Source: Actinomycetota bacterium
GTDB lineage: Bacteria; Actinomycetota; Actinomycetes; Actinomycetales; Dermatophilaceae
Assembly (NCBI GenBank): GCA_020160805.1
Contig: JAIUPO010000004.1
Coordinates: 1-64,000, forward strand
Length of the DNA stretch: 64,000 bases
Reading direction: 5' to 3'
The notes under the pieces are model-generated. The model was not told the origin of the DNA and made no database searches. It saw only the letters and a list, made by a program, of their open reading frames with translations. The first letter of the stretch is position 1. Each line of letters starts with the position of its first letter. Of this stretch, positions 7,864 through 15,624 are shown piece by piece. The position numbers and the translations under genes are program-made.

Positions 7864-9086
7864 CACGTGCTCCCCGGCTCGCTGAGCAGCCACACCTCAA
7901 CGGGATCGCCAGCCACCATCCGCGTGGTCTCTGCCGGCACGATGACCAGGCTGTTGGCCCGCACGAGATCCGCAATGAAGTGCGAGCCTTGTCCCACAAC
8001 GGGATCCACGAGCCAGTCCTCTCCTGACCGGCTTGTCACAGCGCGCGCGATCTGCGTGCGCCCTGCAGGCGAGGAGAGCTCGTGCCCCATCACGCCCTGC
8101 ACCACCCGCCGCTCGTGCGTCGCGCCCATCATCGCCTCCAGCGCCGGCGCGACAAAGACCTCGAACGACACGAAGGCCGACACCGGATTCCCCGGGAGCG
8201 CGAAGATCGGCACCTGCTGCTCACCAAACAATCCGAAGCCTTGTGGCTTGCCCGGCTGCATCGCCACCTGGACGAAATCGATGCCCCGCTCATGGAGAGC
8301 GGCCTTCACCACGTCATACGCACCCATGCTCACGCCACCGCTCGTGACGAGCGCATCGCACCGACCCGCGAGGTCGGCCAGCAGCGCAACCAAGGCATCG
8401 GGATCGTCGGTCGCGGCGGACGACGCCACGACCTCGCAGCCCAACGTTCGCACGGCCGCTGCGAGCATGATCGCGTTCGACTCGTGAATTTGCCCGGGCG
8501 CCAACGCTTCTCCCGGCGGAATGAGTTCATCACCCGTTGACACGATGGCCACTCGCGGCCGCGGCCGCACCGGGAGCCGGGGGTGTCCCGTCGACGCGGC
8601 CAGCGCGAGCGTGCGGGCATTGACCCGAGCCCCAGCGGGTATGACGAGTTCCCCCTCCTGCACGTCCTCACCGGCCGGCCGGATCGAGCGACCCGACTCA
8701 ACCGCTTCGGTCACCGCCACCCGCTCAAGGCCGCCATCGGTTCGCTCCACCATCACAACGGCATCGGCACCGGCCGGCATCATCGCGCCGGTCATGATGC
8801 GCACGGCTTCACCCGGCCCAACCTGCAATCCACTCGCGTCCGCGCCCGCGGCCACCTCGCCAACGACCGTGAGCGTCACCGGCGTGGCAGCCGAGGCGCC
8901 GACCACGGAGGCGGCTCGCACGGCATACCCATCCATGGCGGAGTTGTCGAAGCCCGGCAGCGGGACGCGTGACGAGATGTCCGCGGTCGTCACAAGGCCG
9001 AGACAGTCCGCCAGCGCCAGTTCGGCAGGCGGCAGCGGACTAATCGCGGACAAGATGGCGTCCCGATGCTCGGTGACGGATCGCAT
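7860..9086 (-). CDS. moeA: Molybdopterin molybdenumtransferase
   Basis: A 408-residue MoeA that inserts molybdate into adenylated molybdopterin. Recognised by FDNSAMDGYAVRAASV near residues 45-60, GEAVRIMTGAMMPAGADAVV, IVSTGDEL near the molybdopterin-binding core, GGVSMGAYD and the C-terminal QKPGKPQGFG-like segment (MQPGKPQGFGLFG), then FALPGNPVSAFVSFEVFV. It starts six bases after the pyrophosphorylase stop, so it is in the same operon. Confidence 0.92.
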   Translation of the reverse strand: MRSVTEHRDAILSAISPLPPAELALADCLGLVTTADISSRVPLPGFDNSAMDGYAVRAASVVGASAATPVTLTVVGEVAAGADASGLQVGPGEAVRIMTGAMMPAGADAVVMVERTDGGLERVAVTEAVESGRSIRPAGEDVQEGELVIPAGARVNARTLALAASTGHPRLPVRPRPRVAIVSTGDELIPPGEALAPGQIHESNAIMLAAAVRTLGCEVVASSAATDDPDALVALLADLAGRCDALVTSGGVSMGAYDVVKAALHERGIDFVQVAMQPGKPQGFGLFGEQQVPIFALPGNPVSAFVSFEVFVAPALEAMMGATHERRVVQGVMGHELSSPAGRTQIARAVTSRSGEDWLVDPVVGQGSHFIADLVRANSLVIVPAETTRMVAGDPVEVWLLSEPGSTW

Positions 9087-9092
9087 TGCGGC

Positions 9093-10472
9093 TCAGACCT
9101 TTCCGGTCAGCACGGCACCGTCCGCGATCGGTCCCGGCCGGTCAACCACAACTTCCCCCACGCAGCGCACCCCAGCACCAAAGGTGGCGTCCGCCGAGAC
9201 CGTCAGCGCGGTGCACTCGCGCAGGCTCGGGGGACCAGCCGGGAAGCGGGCCAAGAAATCGGGCACGAAGCGGTATGCCGAACCCAGCCTGATCGCCGGT
9301 TCGGCATGGTCGATGGTCGCGACCAGTTGCGCGTCCTCATCCATCTCAAAGATGTCGGACTGCACGAGCAGCAGCTCATTGGTCGACTTCACCGGCCGGA
9401 ATCTGTTGCGCGGCACCGAAATTGCCCGCGATCCCTCGAAAACCTCGATTGCGGCACCCATCGCGGACTCGATCTGGACGACCTTCGGGGAGCCGGCATC
9501 GGTCGGATCGACGGTCTTGCGGTTGACGATGACGGGCAGCCCGAGCACGCCGCCGCGCTCGTCGAGCAGGCGCGCGAGGACGTCGAGATCGACCCACAAG
9601 TTATTGGCGTGGAAGAGGGTATGCAGGGTGTTGTCCTGGAAGTACTCGTCCTCGCCGGGCGCAACCATCGCGCTATCGCGCAGGATCAATTGGCCGTCCG
9701 ATCGGCGCACGGCGAGGTGCCCGCCCTTGCGGTCGTTCGCGGTGCGCTCGCACACCTCCGCGGCATAGGGGATGTCATTGGCGATCAGCCAGGCCGCGAT
9801 ATCGGGATCGCAGGTCGCGCCGAGATTGTCCGCATTGGACAAAAAGACGTAGCGAATCCCCTTGGCACGCAACGCATCCAACAGACCCGTCCCCTGCAGT
9901 GAGACATAGACGTCGCCATGCCCCGGCGGGCACCATTCCAACTCCGGGTCAGCCGGCCACGCGACGGGCTCCAGCGTGTCGGCGGTCAGCTTCGGCTCGG
10001 CATTCTGCAGGAAGTCCAGCGGCAGCCCGTCGACCTCCAATTCGGGATAGGCGGCCAGAATCTCCAGCGACTCTTCCCGGGTCCGGAAAGAGTTCATGAG
10101 CAGCAACGGGAGGTCCACGCCATAGCGCGCCCGCAGGGCCAGCGTCTGGCGGGCGATGATGTCGAGGAAAGTCAGCTCGCCGCGCACTTTCAAGGCTGTC
10201 TTGGGGCCTGACAGTCCCATGCTCGTGCCAAGACCCCCGTTGAGCTTCACCACGGCAACTTTGGCCAGCGCCGCCCGCCGGTCCGATTCGCTCGCCACGA
10301 CGCCAGCCAGCGTCTCCACCTCTCCAAGTGGCGCGATGCTCGCCTCGGGAATCAGCCCCTGCTCACCCGACTCGATCATCCGATAGAAGCGCTCGAAGGT
10401 GTCGATCGCCGCCGTCGATGCCCCTCGCTGCGTCATGGCTGCCCGAGACTGCGCGAGTCCGCTCTCACTCAT
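9093..10472 (-). CDS. UTP-glucose-1-phosphate uridylyltransferase (UDPGP type)
   Basis: A 459-residue enzyme making UDP-glucose from UTP and glucose-1-phosphate. It belongs to the UDPGP family typical of eukaryotes, not the short bacterial GalU family: KLNGGLGTSMGLSGPK lies at residues 76-91, followed by SFRTREES, WCPPGHGDVY, FLSNADNLGA and a beta-helix-like C-terminus. UDP-glucose feeds glycans and trehalose. The ATG at 10472 is preceded on the minus strand by TAGGGT with a 7-nt spacer, a leaderless promoter, so I reject the longer frame to 10622. Head of the operon through moeA, moaC, mog and rimJ. Confidence 0.88.
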   Translation of the reverse strand: MSESGLAQSRAAMTQRGASTAAIDTFERFYRMIESGEQGLIPEASIAPLGEVETLAGVVASESDRRAALAKVAVVKLNGGLGTSMGLSGPKTALKVRGELTFLDIIARQTLALRARYGVDLPLLLMNSFRTREESLEILAAYPELEVDGLPLDFLQNAEPKLTADTLEPVAWPADPELEWCPPGHGDVYVSLQGTGLLDALRAKGIRYVFLSNADNLGATCDPDIAAWLIANDIPYAAEVCERTANDRKGGHLAVRRSDGQLILRDSAMVAPGEDEYFQDNTLHTLFHANNLWVDLDVLARLLDERGGVLGLPVIVNRKTVDPTDAGSPKVVQIESAMGAAIEVFEGSRAISVPRNRFRPVKSTNELLLVQSDIFEMDEDAQLVATIDHAEPAIRLGSAYRFVPDFLARFPAGPPSLRECTALTVSADATFGAGVRCVGEVVVDRPGPIADGAVLTGKV

Positions 10473-10512
10473 GGGTCCAACCCTACGGGCCGCGGCCGTA
10501 GCATTCGGAGGC
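10473..10512. promoter_or_regulatory. Back-to-back leaderless promoters
   Basis: The 40-bp divergent gap holds a minus-strand -10 box TAGGGT (10480-10485), 7 nt before the uridylyltransferase ATG, and a plus-strand TAGCAT (10499-10504), 8 nt before the fthC GTG. Both imply transcription starting at the start codon. Confidence 0.6.
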
Positions 10513-11097
10513 GTGGGCCGCACCGCCAAGCAGCAGATCCGCGCGCAGCGCCGCACCGCGCGCCGCGACATCGCCGCCACCCGCGATCTGGCGGCCGATG
10601 GGGAGCGGCTGGCGGTCGTCATACTCCCGCTCCTGGAGGCCCTCGAGATCGGCCCCGGCGACAGCGTGACCGCCTACGAATCCTTCCCCGAGGAGCCGCA
10701 GGTCCAGGAGGTATGCCGCCTGCTCACCGCCCGCGGAGCCCGCATCTTGGTGCCCATCACCTTGTCCACCTTCGATCTGGAGTGGATCGACCTCGCCGAC
10801 CCCGCCCGAAACCCCCTCGGGGAGAACGCGATTGGTGAGTGCCGACTCGTCCTTGTACCCGGTTTGAGCGTCGACACCAGCGGCACCCGGATCGGGCAGG
10901 CGGGCGGCTGCTACGACCGCGCGCTCCCCCGCACCCGGCCCGGGGCGACCGTCGTCGCGGTGCTGCACCCGGGCGAGCTGCTGCCATACCCCCTGCCCCA
11001 CGACAGCTGGGACCAGCCGGTCGACGCGGTGCTGACCGCCGATGGACTGGCGTGGACCGCCCATGGAATAGCACGCCACGGGCCGCACTCGCCCTGA
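10513..11097 (+). CDS. fthC: 5-formyltetrahydrofolate cyclo-ligase
   Basis: A 194-residue enzyme that converts 5-formyl-THF to 5,10-methenyl-THF using ATP, returning the storage form to the folate pool. Evidence: the basic N-terminal helix AKQQIRAQRRTARRD, YESFPEEPQVQEV, and the signature LVLVPGLSVDTSGTRIGQAGGCYDRAL, where relatives have GxRLGxGGGYYDR. This protein has GQAGGCYDR, a Cys in place of the usual first Tyr. GTG at 10513 fits the leaderless box; a GGAGG sequence lies 1 nt upstream of it. Divergent from the uridylyltransferase, the usual actinobacterial neighbour. Confidence 0.85.
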   Translation: MGRTAKQQIRAQRRTARRDIAATRDLAADGERLAVVILPLLEALEIGPGDSVTAYESFPEEPQVQEVCRLLTARGARILVPITLSTFDLEWIDLADPARNPLGENAIGECRLVLVPGLSVDTSGTRIGQAGGCYDRALPRTRPGATVVAVLHPGELLPYPLPHDSWDQPVDAVLTADGLAWTAHGIARHGPHSP

Positions 11098-11136
11098 CAG
11101 GATGGGCGAAACCGCCCCACCCCACGGAAGGCCCCC

Positions 11137-12708
11137 ATGGTGCCCCTGGCCGCTGAACCCGCCACCGGGTTCACGCTGGCCGACCTCTCCTCGCTGCTGC
11201 TGATCGGCTCGCTGACGCTGATCCTGTGCGCGATGGCGGTGCGCCTATCGACCAAAACGGGTTTGCCGTCGCTGCTGCTGTATCTCGGCGTCGGGATGCT
11301 CGTGGACGCGGCCGGCATCGAGTTCCGCAACGACCAACTCACCCTCGTCCTGGGGTATGCCGCGCTGGTCCTCATCCTCATCGAGGGCGGGCTGACGACT
11401 TCGTGGGGGGGCATCCGACGGTCGGTCGCGCCGGCGGCGCTCCTGTCGACGGTCGGGGTGGTCGTCTCGGTTGCCGTCGTGGCGCTCGCCGGGCGCTTTC
11501 TGCTTGGCTGGTCGTGGAATACGGCACTGCTCGTCGCGGCGATCGTCTCGTCGACGGATGCTGCGGCGGTCTTTTCCGTGCTGCGCGCGGTGCCGCTGCC
11601 GCGCCGGCTGACGGGCATGCTGGAGGCGGAGTCGGGTTTCAATGACGCCCCGGTCGTCATCCTGGTCACCGCGCTGGCAACACGCGCGGCCGATCCGGCG
11701 AATGGCGTGGGCCCCCTCGAACTCGTGGGTCTGGCGATCCTCGAACTCTCGGTCGGGGCGCTGATCGGCCTGGCCGTCGGATATGTCGGCGGTGGTCTGA
11801 TGCGGCGTGCGGCCGCGGGTAGTTCTGGGCTGTTCTCGATCGGCGTGGTCGCCGTCGCCGTGCTCGCGTATGCCGTGGCCACCTCCGTCCACGCCTCCGG
11901 CTTCATCGCGACCTACCTCGCGGCACTCGTCCTGGGCAACCTGCGGCTGCCGCATCAGGCGGCGGTGCACGCCTTCGGTTCAGCACTCGGGTGGCTGGCC
12001 CAGATCGGACTTTTCGTGCTGCTGGGGATGCTCGCCGCCCCATCCGGCTTCGCGGCGCAGATCATCCCGGCCCTGGTCATCGGCACGGTGCTCTTGGTGC
12101 TGGCCCGGCCGCTATCGGTCCTGGCTTCGGTGTCCTGGTTCGGGTTCAGCGTTCGGGAGCAGGCGTTCTTGTCGTGGGCCGGGCTGCGCGGCGCGGTGCC
12201 CGTTGTGCTGGCGACCGTTCCGGTGATCGCGCGCGCCCCGAATGTGGAGTGGATCTTCGAACTGGTCTTCGTGCTCGTCGTGATCTTCACGCTGGTCCAA
12301 GCGCCAACGCTGCCGTGGCTGGCGCAGCGACTTGGGGTCATCGAGGAACACCGGGCCCGCTCGCTGACGATGGAGACCACGCCCCTGGAAGAACTGGGCG
12401 CCTCGATGATGCACGTCGCCATCGGCCGACGCTCGCATTTGCATGGCGTCGCGATCTTTGAACTGCGCCTGCCGGACGGCAGTGACATCACGCTGATCCT
12501 CCGCGACGGCAAGACCATCGTCCCCACGCCCCGCACCCGGCTGCTGCACGGTGACCAGTTGTTGCTCGTGACGACGGACGCGCAACGCGCCCGCACCGAG
12601 GAGTTGCTGCGCGCCGTCAGCAAGGGCGGCCGCCTGGCCGAGTGGTCCACCGCCGACACCCCCCGCCGGCTGCGCAAGCGCCCCGGCCGCCCGGCCAGTC
12701 CGGCCTGA
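11137..12708 (+). CDS. cvrA: Potassium/proton antiporter, CvrA/NhaP2-like
   Basis: A 523-residue CPA1-type antiporter. About a dozen hydrophobic helices fill residues 15-410, with the ion-path signatures SSTDAAAVFSVL and ESGFNDAPVVILV (Asp in each, helices 5 and 6). A cytosolic RCK-C (TrkA-C) regulatory domain follows (HLHGVAIFELRLPDGSDITLILRDG, about 430-490). It exchanges K+ or Na+ for H+ across the cytoplasmic membrane for pH and turgor control. Start ATG at 11137 with GGAAGG upstream. Same strand as fthC, 39 bp apart. Confidence 0.88.
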   Translation: MVPLAAEPATGFTLADLSSLLLIGSLTLILCAMAVRLSTKTGLPSLLLYLGVGMLVDAAGIEFRNDQLTLVLGYAALVLILIEGGLTTSWGGIRRSVAPAALLSTVGVVVSVAVVALAGRFLLGWSWNTALLVAAIVSSTDAAAVFSVLRAVPLPRRLTGMLEAESGFNDAPVVILVTALATRAADPANGVGPLELVGLAILELSVGALIGLAVGYVGGGLMRRAAAGSSGLFSIGVVAVAVLAYAVATSVHASGFIATYLAALVLGNLRLPHQAAVHAFGSALGWLAQIGLFVLLGMLAAPSGFAAQIIPALVIGTVLLVLARPLSVLASVSWFGFSVREQAFLSWAGLRGAVPVVLATVPVIARAPNVEWIFELVFVLVVIFTLVQAPTLPWLAQRLGVIEEHRARSLTMETTPLEELGASMMHVAIGRRSHLHGVAIFELRLPDGSDITLILRDGKTIVPTPRTRLLHGDQLLLVTTDAQRARTEELLRAVSKGGRLAEWSTADTPRRLRKRPGRPASPA

Positions 12709-12827
12709 CCGCCGCCGCCCAACCCGGCAGAGCCACTAAGGAGCGGAGGCGGCCGACCCGCGCTGCGGCATTTATCCTTGATCCGCACTCGCCCGCCCCG
12801 GCGCGGGCCGTCACCTCGGAGGACACC

Positions 12828-13160
12828 TTGCCCACGTATGCCTATGCCTGCGCCGACTGCGGCCACGCCTTCGACATCGTCCAGTCCTTCAGCGACGACT
12901 CCTTGACCGTCTGCCCCCAATGCGAGGGCCGGCTGCGCAAGCAGTTCAATGCTGTCGGCGTCGTCTTCAAGGGCAGCGGCTTCTATCGCACCGACTCCCG
13001 GTCCGGCTCCAAGAGCAGCACTTTGCCAGCCAAGACCGAGGGCTCCGCCAGCACCGGCTCGAGCGACTCGGCCACCTCCTCGCCGACCTCGACGAGCCCG
13101 ACCAAGCAGTCTTCGTCCACAGCCGCCAGCACCAATTCGTCGGTTTCCACAGCTTCTTAA
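12828..13160 (+). CDS. FmdB-family zinc ribbon protein
   Basis: A 110-residue protein starting with TTG, placed by the GGAGGA site 4 nt upstream. The N-terminal half is the regulatory zinc ribbon: PTYAYACADCGHAFDIVQSF, then CPQCEGRLRKQFNAVGVVF and GSGFYRTDSR; the two CxxC pairs bind Zn. The rest is a Ser/Thr-rich disordered tail. The family is widespread in actinobacteria next to mscL and the SAF-domain gene as here; its molecular role is not settled. Confidence 0.85.
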   Translation: MPTYAYACADCGHAFDIVQSFSDDSLTVCPQCEGRLRKQFNAVGVVFKGSGFYRTDSRSGSKSSTLPAKTEGSASTGSSDSATSSPTSTSPTKQSSSTAASTNSSVSTAS

Positions 13161-13202
13161 GGCCGGGTTCCGTCACGCCGAGCCGGCCCGTAGGGTCGCG
13201 GC

Positions 13203-14048
13203 ATGACGGCATACGACCCAGCAACCGGACCCCGCGCCGAGATCGGCGTGATCGGCGGCTCCGGCTTCTACTCCTTCTTCGACGACGCCGAACGCGTGCG
13301 TGTCGAGACGCCTTTCGGCGAGCCCAGCGACGACCTCGTCATCGGCACGGTTGCTGGCCGGTCGGTCGCCTTCCTGGCGCGGCACGGCCAGGGCCACCGC
13401 TTCCCGCCGCACCGCGTCAACTATCGCGCCAACCTGTGGGCCCTGCGCGCCGTCGGCGTCCGGCAGATCCTCGCGCCCTGCGCCGTCGGCTCGCTGCGCC
13501 GCGAGCTCGGCCCTGGCAGCGTCGTCGTGCCCGACCAGGTCGTGGACCGCACGTGGGGTCGGGCGCACACGGTGTATGACGATCCGGGAGCCGTCGTGCA
13601 CGTCTCGTTCGCCGAGCCCTATTGCCCGCGCGGGCGGGCGGCCACCCTAGAGGCCGCCGCTGCCCGCGGCCAGACCGCGAAGGATGGCGGCACGCTGGTG
13701 GTCGTCAACGGCCCCCGCTTCTCCTCCGCTGCCGAGTCGCGCTGGCATGCTGCTCAGGGCTGGGACATCGTCGGGATGACGGCCATGCCCGAGGCCGCCC
13801 TGGCTCGTGAACTCGCCTTGTGTTTCACGACGATCGCGCTGGTCACTGACCACGATGCCGGCGTCGACGACATCCCGGCCGTCACGCATGAGGAGGTGCT
13901 CGCGGTCTTCGCCCGGCATATGTCGGCCCTGAAGGAGACCGTCCGCAGCACGATCGCCGCCCTCCCGGAAGCGGAGACGGATTCGGACGCGAGTTGTTCG
14001 TGCCGTCGGGTCTTGGACGGGATCGACCTGCCGCAGCCGCTGCCATAG
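13203..14048 (+). CDS. mtnP: S-methyl-5'-thioadenosine phosphorylase
   Basis: A 281-residue nucleoside phosphorylase of the MTAP family: S-methylthioadenosine + phosphate gives adenine and methylthioribose-1-phosphate, for methionine salvage. Motifs: IGVIGGSGFYSFF (phosphate loop), FLARHGQGHRFPPHRVNYRAN, NGPRFSSAAESRW (substrate loop; relatives have GPRFSTRAE), IVGMTAMPEAALARELALCF and the catalytic TDHDAGVDD. Leaderless: TAGGGT at 13191-13196, then ATG at 13203. The C-terminal 30 residues (SCSCRRVLDGIDLP) are an extension seen in actinobacteria. Confidence 0.9.
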   Translation: MTAYDPATGPRAEIGVIGGSGFYSFFDDAERVRVETPFGEPSDDLVIGTVAGRSVAFLARHGQGHRFPPHRVNYRANLWALRAVGVRQILAPCAVGSLRRELGPGSVVVPDQVVDRTWGRAHTVYDDPGAVVHVSFAEPYCPRGRAATLEAAAARGQTAKDGGTLVVVNGPRFSSAAESRWHAAQGWDIVGMTAMPEAALARELALCFTTIALVTDHDAGVDDIPAVTHEEVLAVFARHMSALKETVRSTIAALPEAETDSDASCSCRRVLDGIDLPQPLP

Positions 14049-14086
14049 AACGTGCCATAGGACTTTGAGATTCAGGGGGAATGATC

Positions 14087-14878
14087 ATGGGGAAAGCACG
14101 CGGGCGCGGTCAGAGCGCTCTCGGCGCGACCCGACAGGCGGCGCTCGGACCCGACTCGCCTTTTGCGGGGTTGATCGGGGCTGGGCGACGCGCGGCGCGG
14201 CGCCGCACGGTGCTCCGGCGAGTGATCGCGCTCTTGACCATCCTGGCTGCCGCGACGCTCGCGCTGACCCAGATATCCAGTGCGCGCCAGGCCGGCGCCG
14301 CGGCAGCGGCCACCTCGACGGAAGACTCGACGAGCGGCAACGCCTCGGTCGGCGGCGAACACAAGGACGAATCAGGCGACCTCGGTGACCTTGCCGGGGC
14401 CGTAGGCGGTGCGGGATCTGGCGCAGCTGCTGGCGAGCCCGATTCGGCTACTTCCGGCACCGGCTCCCGAGCAGCTGATGCCGGCACAACCACTGGAGAA
14501 ACGGACAGCAACGACCGCACCACAACGCGAGGCCAGCGCGGTGCCGAAGCCCTCCCTGCCGGGCGGGTTGGCGTGGTCGTCGGCATCGACGAGGCGCTCG
14601 CCGCCCGGCTGCGGGTGGGCGATCAGGTCGATGTGTACGCCGTAGGCACCGGCCAGCGCGTGGCGCGTGGTGCGCATGTGGTGGATGTGACACGCCCGGG
14701 CGACGGCAGCGCCGAGGATCCAGCCGCGAGCGCCTGGGCATCCGGCGGGGCATCCGTCTTCCTCGCCGTCTCCACGCGCGAGGTGGCCCGCATCCCCGCA
14801 GGCCAGAGCGCTGGAAGCGGACCCGACGCGTTCTTTCTCACCGTCACGCCCCGCGACAACGCGTCAACGTCCTCGTGA
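14087..14878 (+). CDS. SAF/CpaB-like membrane-anchored protein
   Basis: A 263-residue single-pass protein. A basic N-terminus (RRAARRRTVLRRV) precedes one helix (VIALLTILAAATLALTQI), then a long Ala/Ser/Asp-rich linker (residues 65-155). The folded C-terminal domain (GRVGVVVGIDEALAARLRVG, DQVDVYAVGTG, ASVFLAVSTREVARI) resembles the outer part of CpaB/RcpC pilus proteins. The role is unknown; position between fmdB and mscL is conserved in related actinobacteria. Start: a GGGGGA site favours the ATG at 14087 over 14081. Confidence 0.6.
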   Translation: MGKARGRGQSALGATRQAALGPDSPFAGLIGAGRRAARRRTVLRRVIALLTILAAATLALTQISSARQAGAAAAATSTEDSTSGNASVGGEHKDESGDLGDLAGAVGGAGSGAAAGEPDSATSGTGSRAADAGTTTGETDSNDRTTTRGQRGAEALPAGRVGVVVGIDEALAARLRVGDQVDVYAVGTGQRVARGAHVVDVTRPGDGSAEDPAASAWASGGASVFLAVSTREVARIPAGQSAGSGPDAFFLTVTPRDNASTSS

Positions 14879-15042
14879 GTGCGACGCCTCCTTTACCGCA
14901 CCTACCCGACCCTCGACAAGACCTCGGCGCGAAAAAGTTCCCGATGTTGGGTATCCTTTTCCTCGGCTCGCTCCCGAGCCCGGCGCCTCCCGACGGATGT
15001 GATGGCGCCCTGTAACCCCTCACCAAAGGAACAAGGAATCCC

Positions 15043-15399
15043 ATGAAGGGCTTCAAGGACTTCATCATGCGCGGCAACCTCGTTGAGCTTGCCGTCGCGT
15101 TCGTCATCGGCGCTGCCTTCGCGGCCGTCGTGACGGCTTTCACCAAGATCATCGTCGAGTTGCTGGCCAAGGCCGGCGGCGCCCCGAACTTCGATGAGTG
15201 GCAGCCGGGTGGCCTGGTGTCGGTCGGCCCGTTCCTGACCGCGCTCGTCGCCTTCCTCATCATGGCCTTCGTCGTGTACTTCTTCATCGTCAAGCCCTAC
15301 GAGGCCGCCAAGGCGCGCTTCGAGAAGCCGGCTGACGAGGCTGTCGACCCGCAGATCGCCCTGCTGACCGAGATCCGCGACCAGCTCGCTCGTCGCTGA
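15043..15399 (+). CDS. mscL: Large-conductance mechanosensitive channel
   Basis: A 118-residue MscL that opens under membrane tension during osmotic downshock. MKGFKDFIMRGNLVELAVAFVIGAAFAAVV is the amphipathic N-terminal helix plus TM1 (RGN motif, GxxxG-like packing); TM2 is LTALVAFLIMAFVVYFFIV; the cytoplasmic helix LTEIRDQLARR closes the protein. Strong AAGGAA site. A single gene with its own terminator at 15453. Confidence 0.95.
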   Translation: MKGFKDFIMRGNLVELAVAFVIGAAFAAVVTAFTKIIVELLAKAGGAPNFDEWQPGGLVSVGPFLTALVAFLIMAFVVYFFIVKPYEAAKARFEKPADEAVDPQIALLTEIRDQLARR

Positions 15400-15452
15400 A
15401 CCTTCAGCGGTGAATCGCCCGACCTGATCGGGCGGTACACGCGCCTATGACC

Positions 15453-15490
15453 AAGGGCGGGTGGAAAGGATTCCCTTTCCACCCGCCCTT
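15453..15490 (+). terminator. mscL terminator hairpin
   Basis: A perfect 17-bp inverted repeat with the loop ATTC, arms 15453-15469 and 15474-15490, beginning 54 nt after the mscL stop. It starts AAGGGCGGG and ends CCCGCCCTT. Confidence 0.85.
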
Positions 15491-15624
15491 CGTCATGTCT
15501 GGACACCCAGCCGCCCAGCGGAGCGCAGATCTTGCCGCCGAGCAGCCTCATCGCTCGGAGCGCTGCTATAGCTGCGCTCCACCGCAATGTGAGCTCTCGC
15601 CCGCGAAAACCACTCTCCGGCAGG

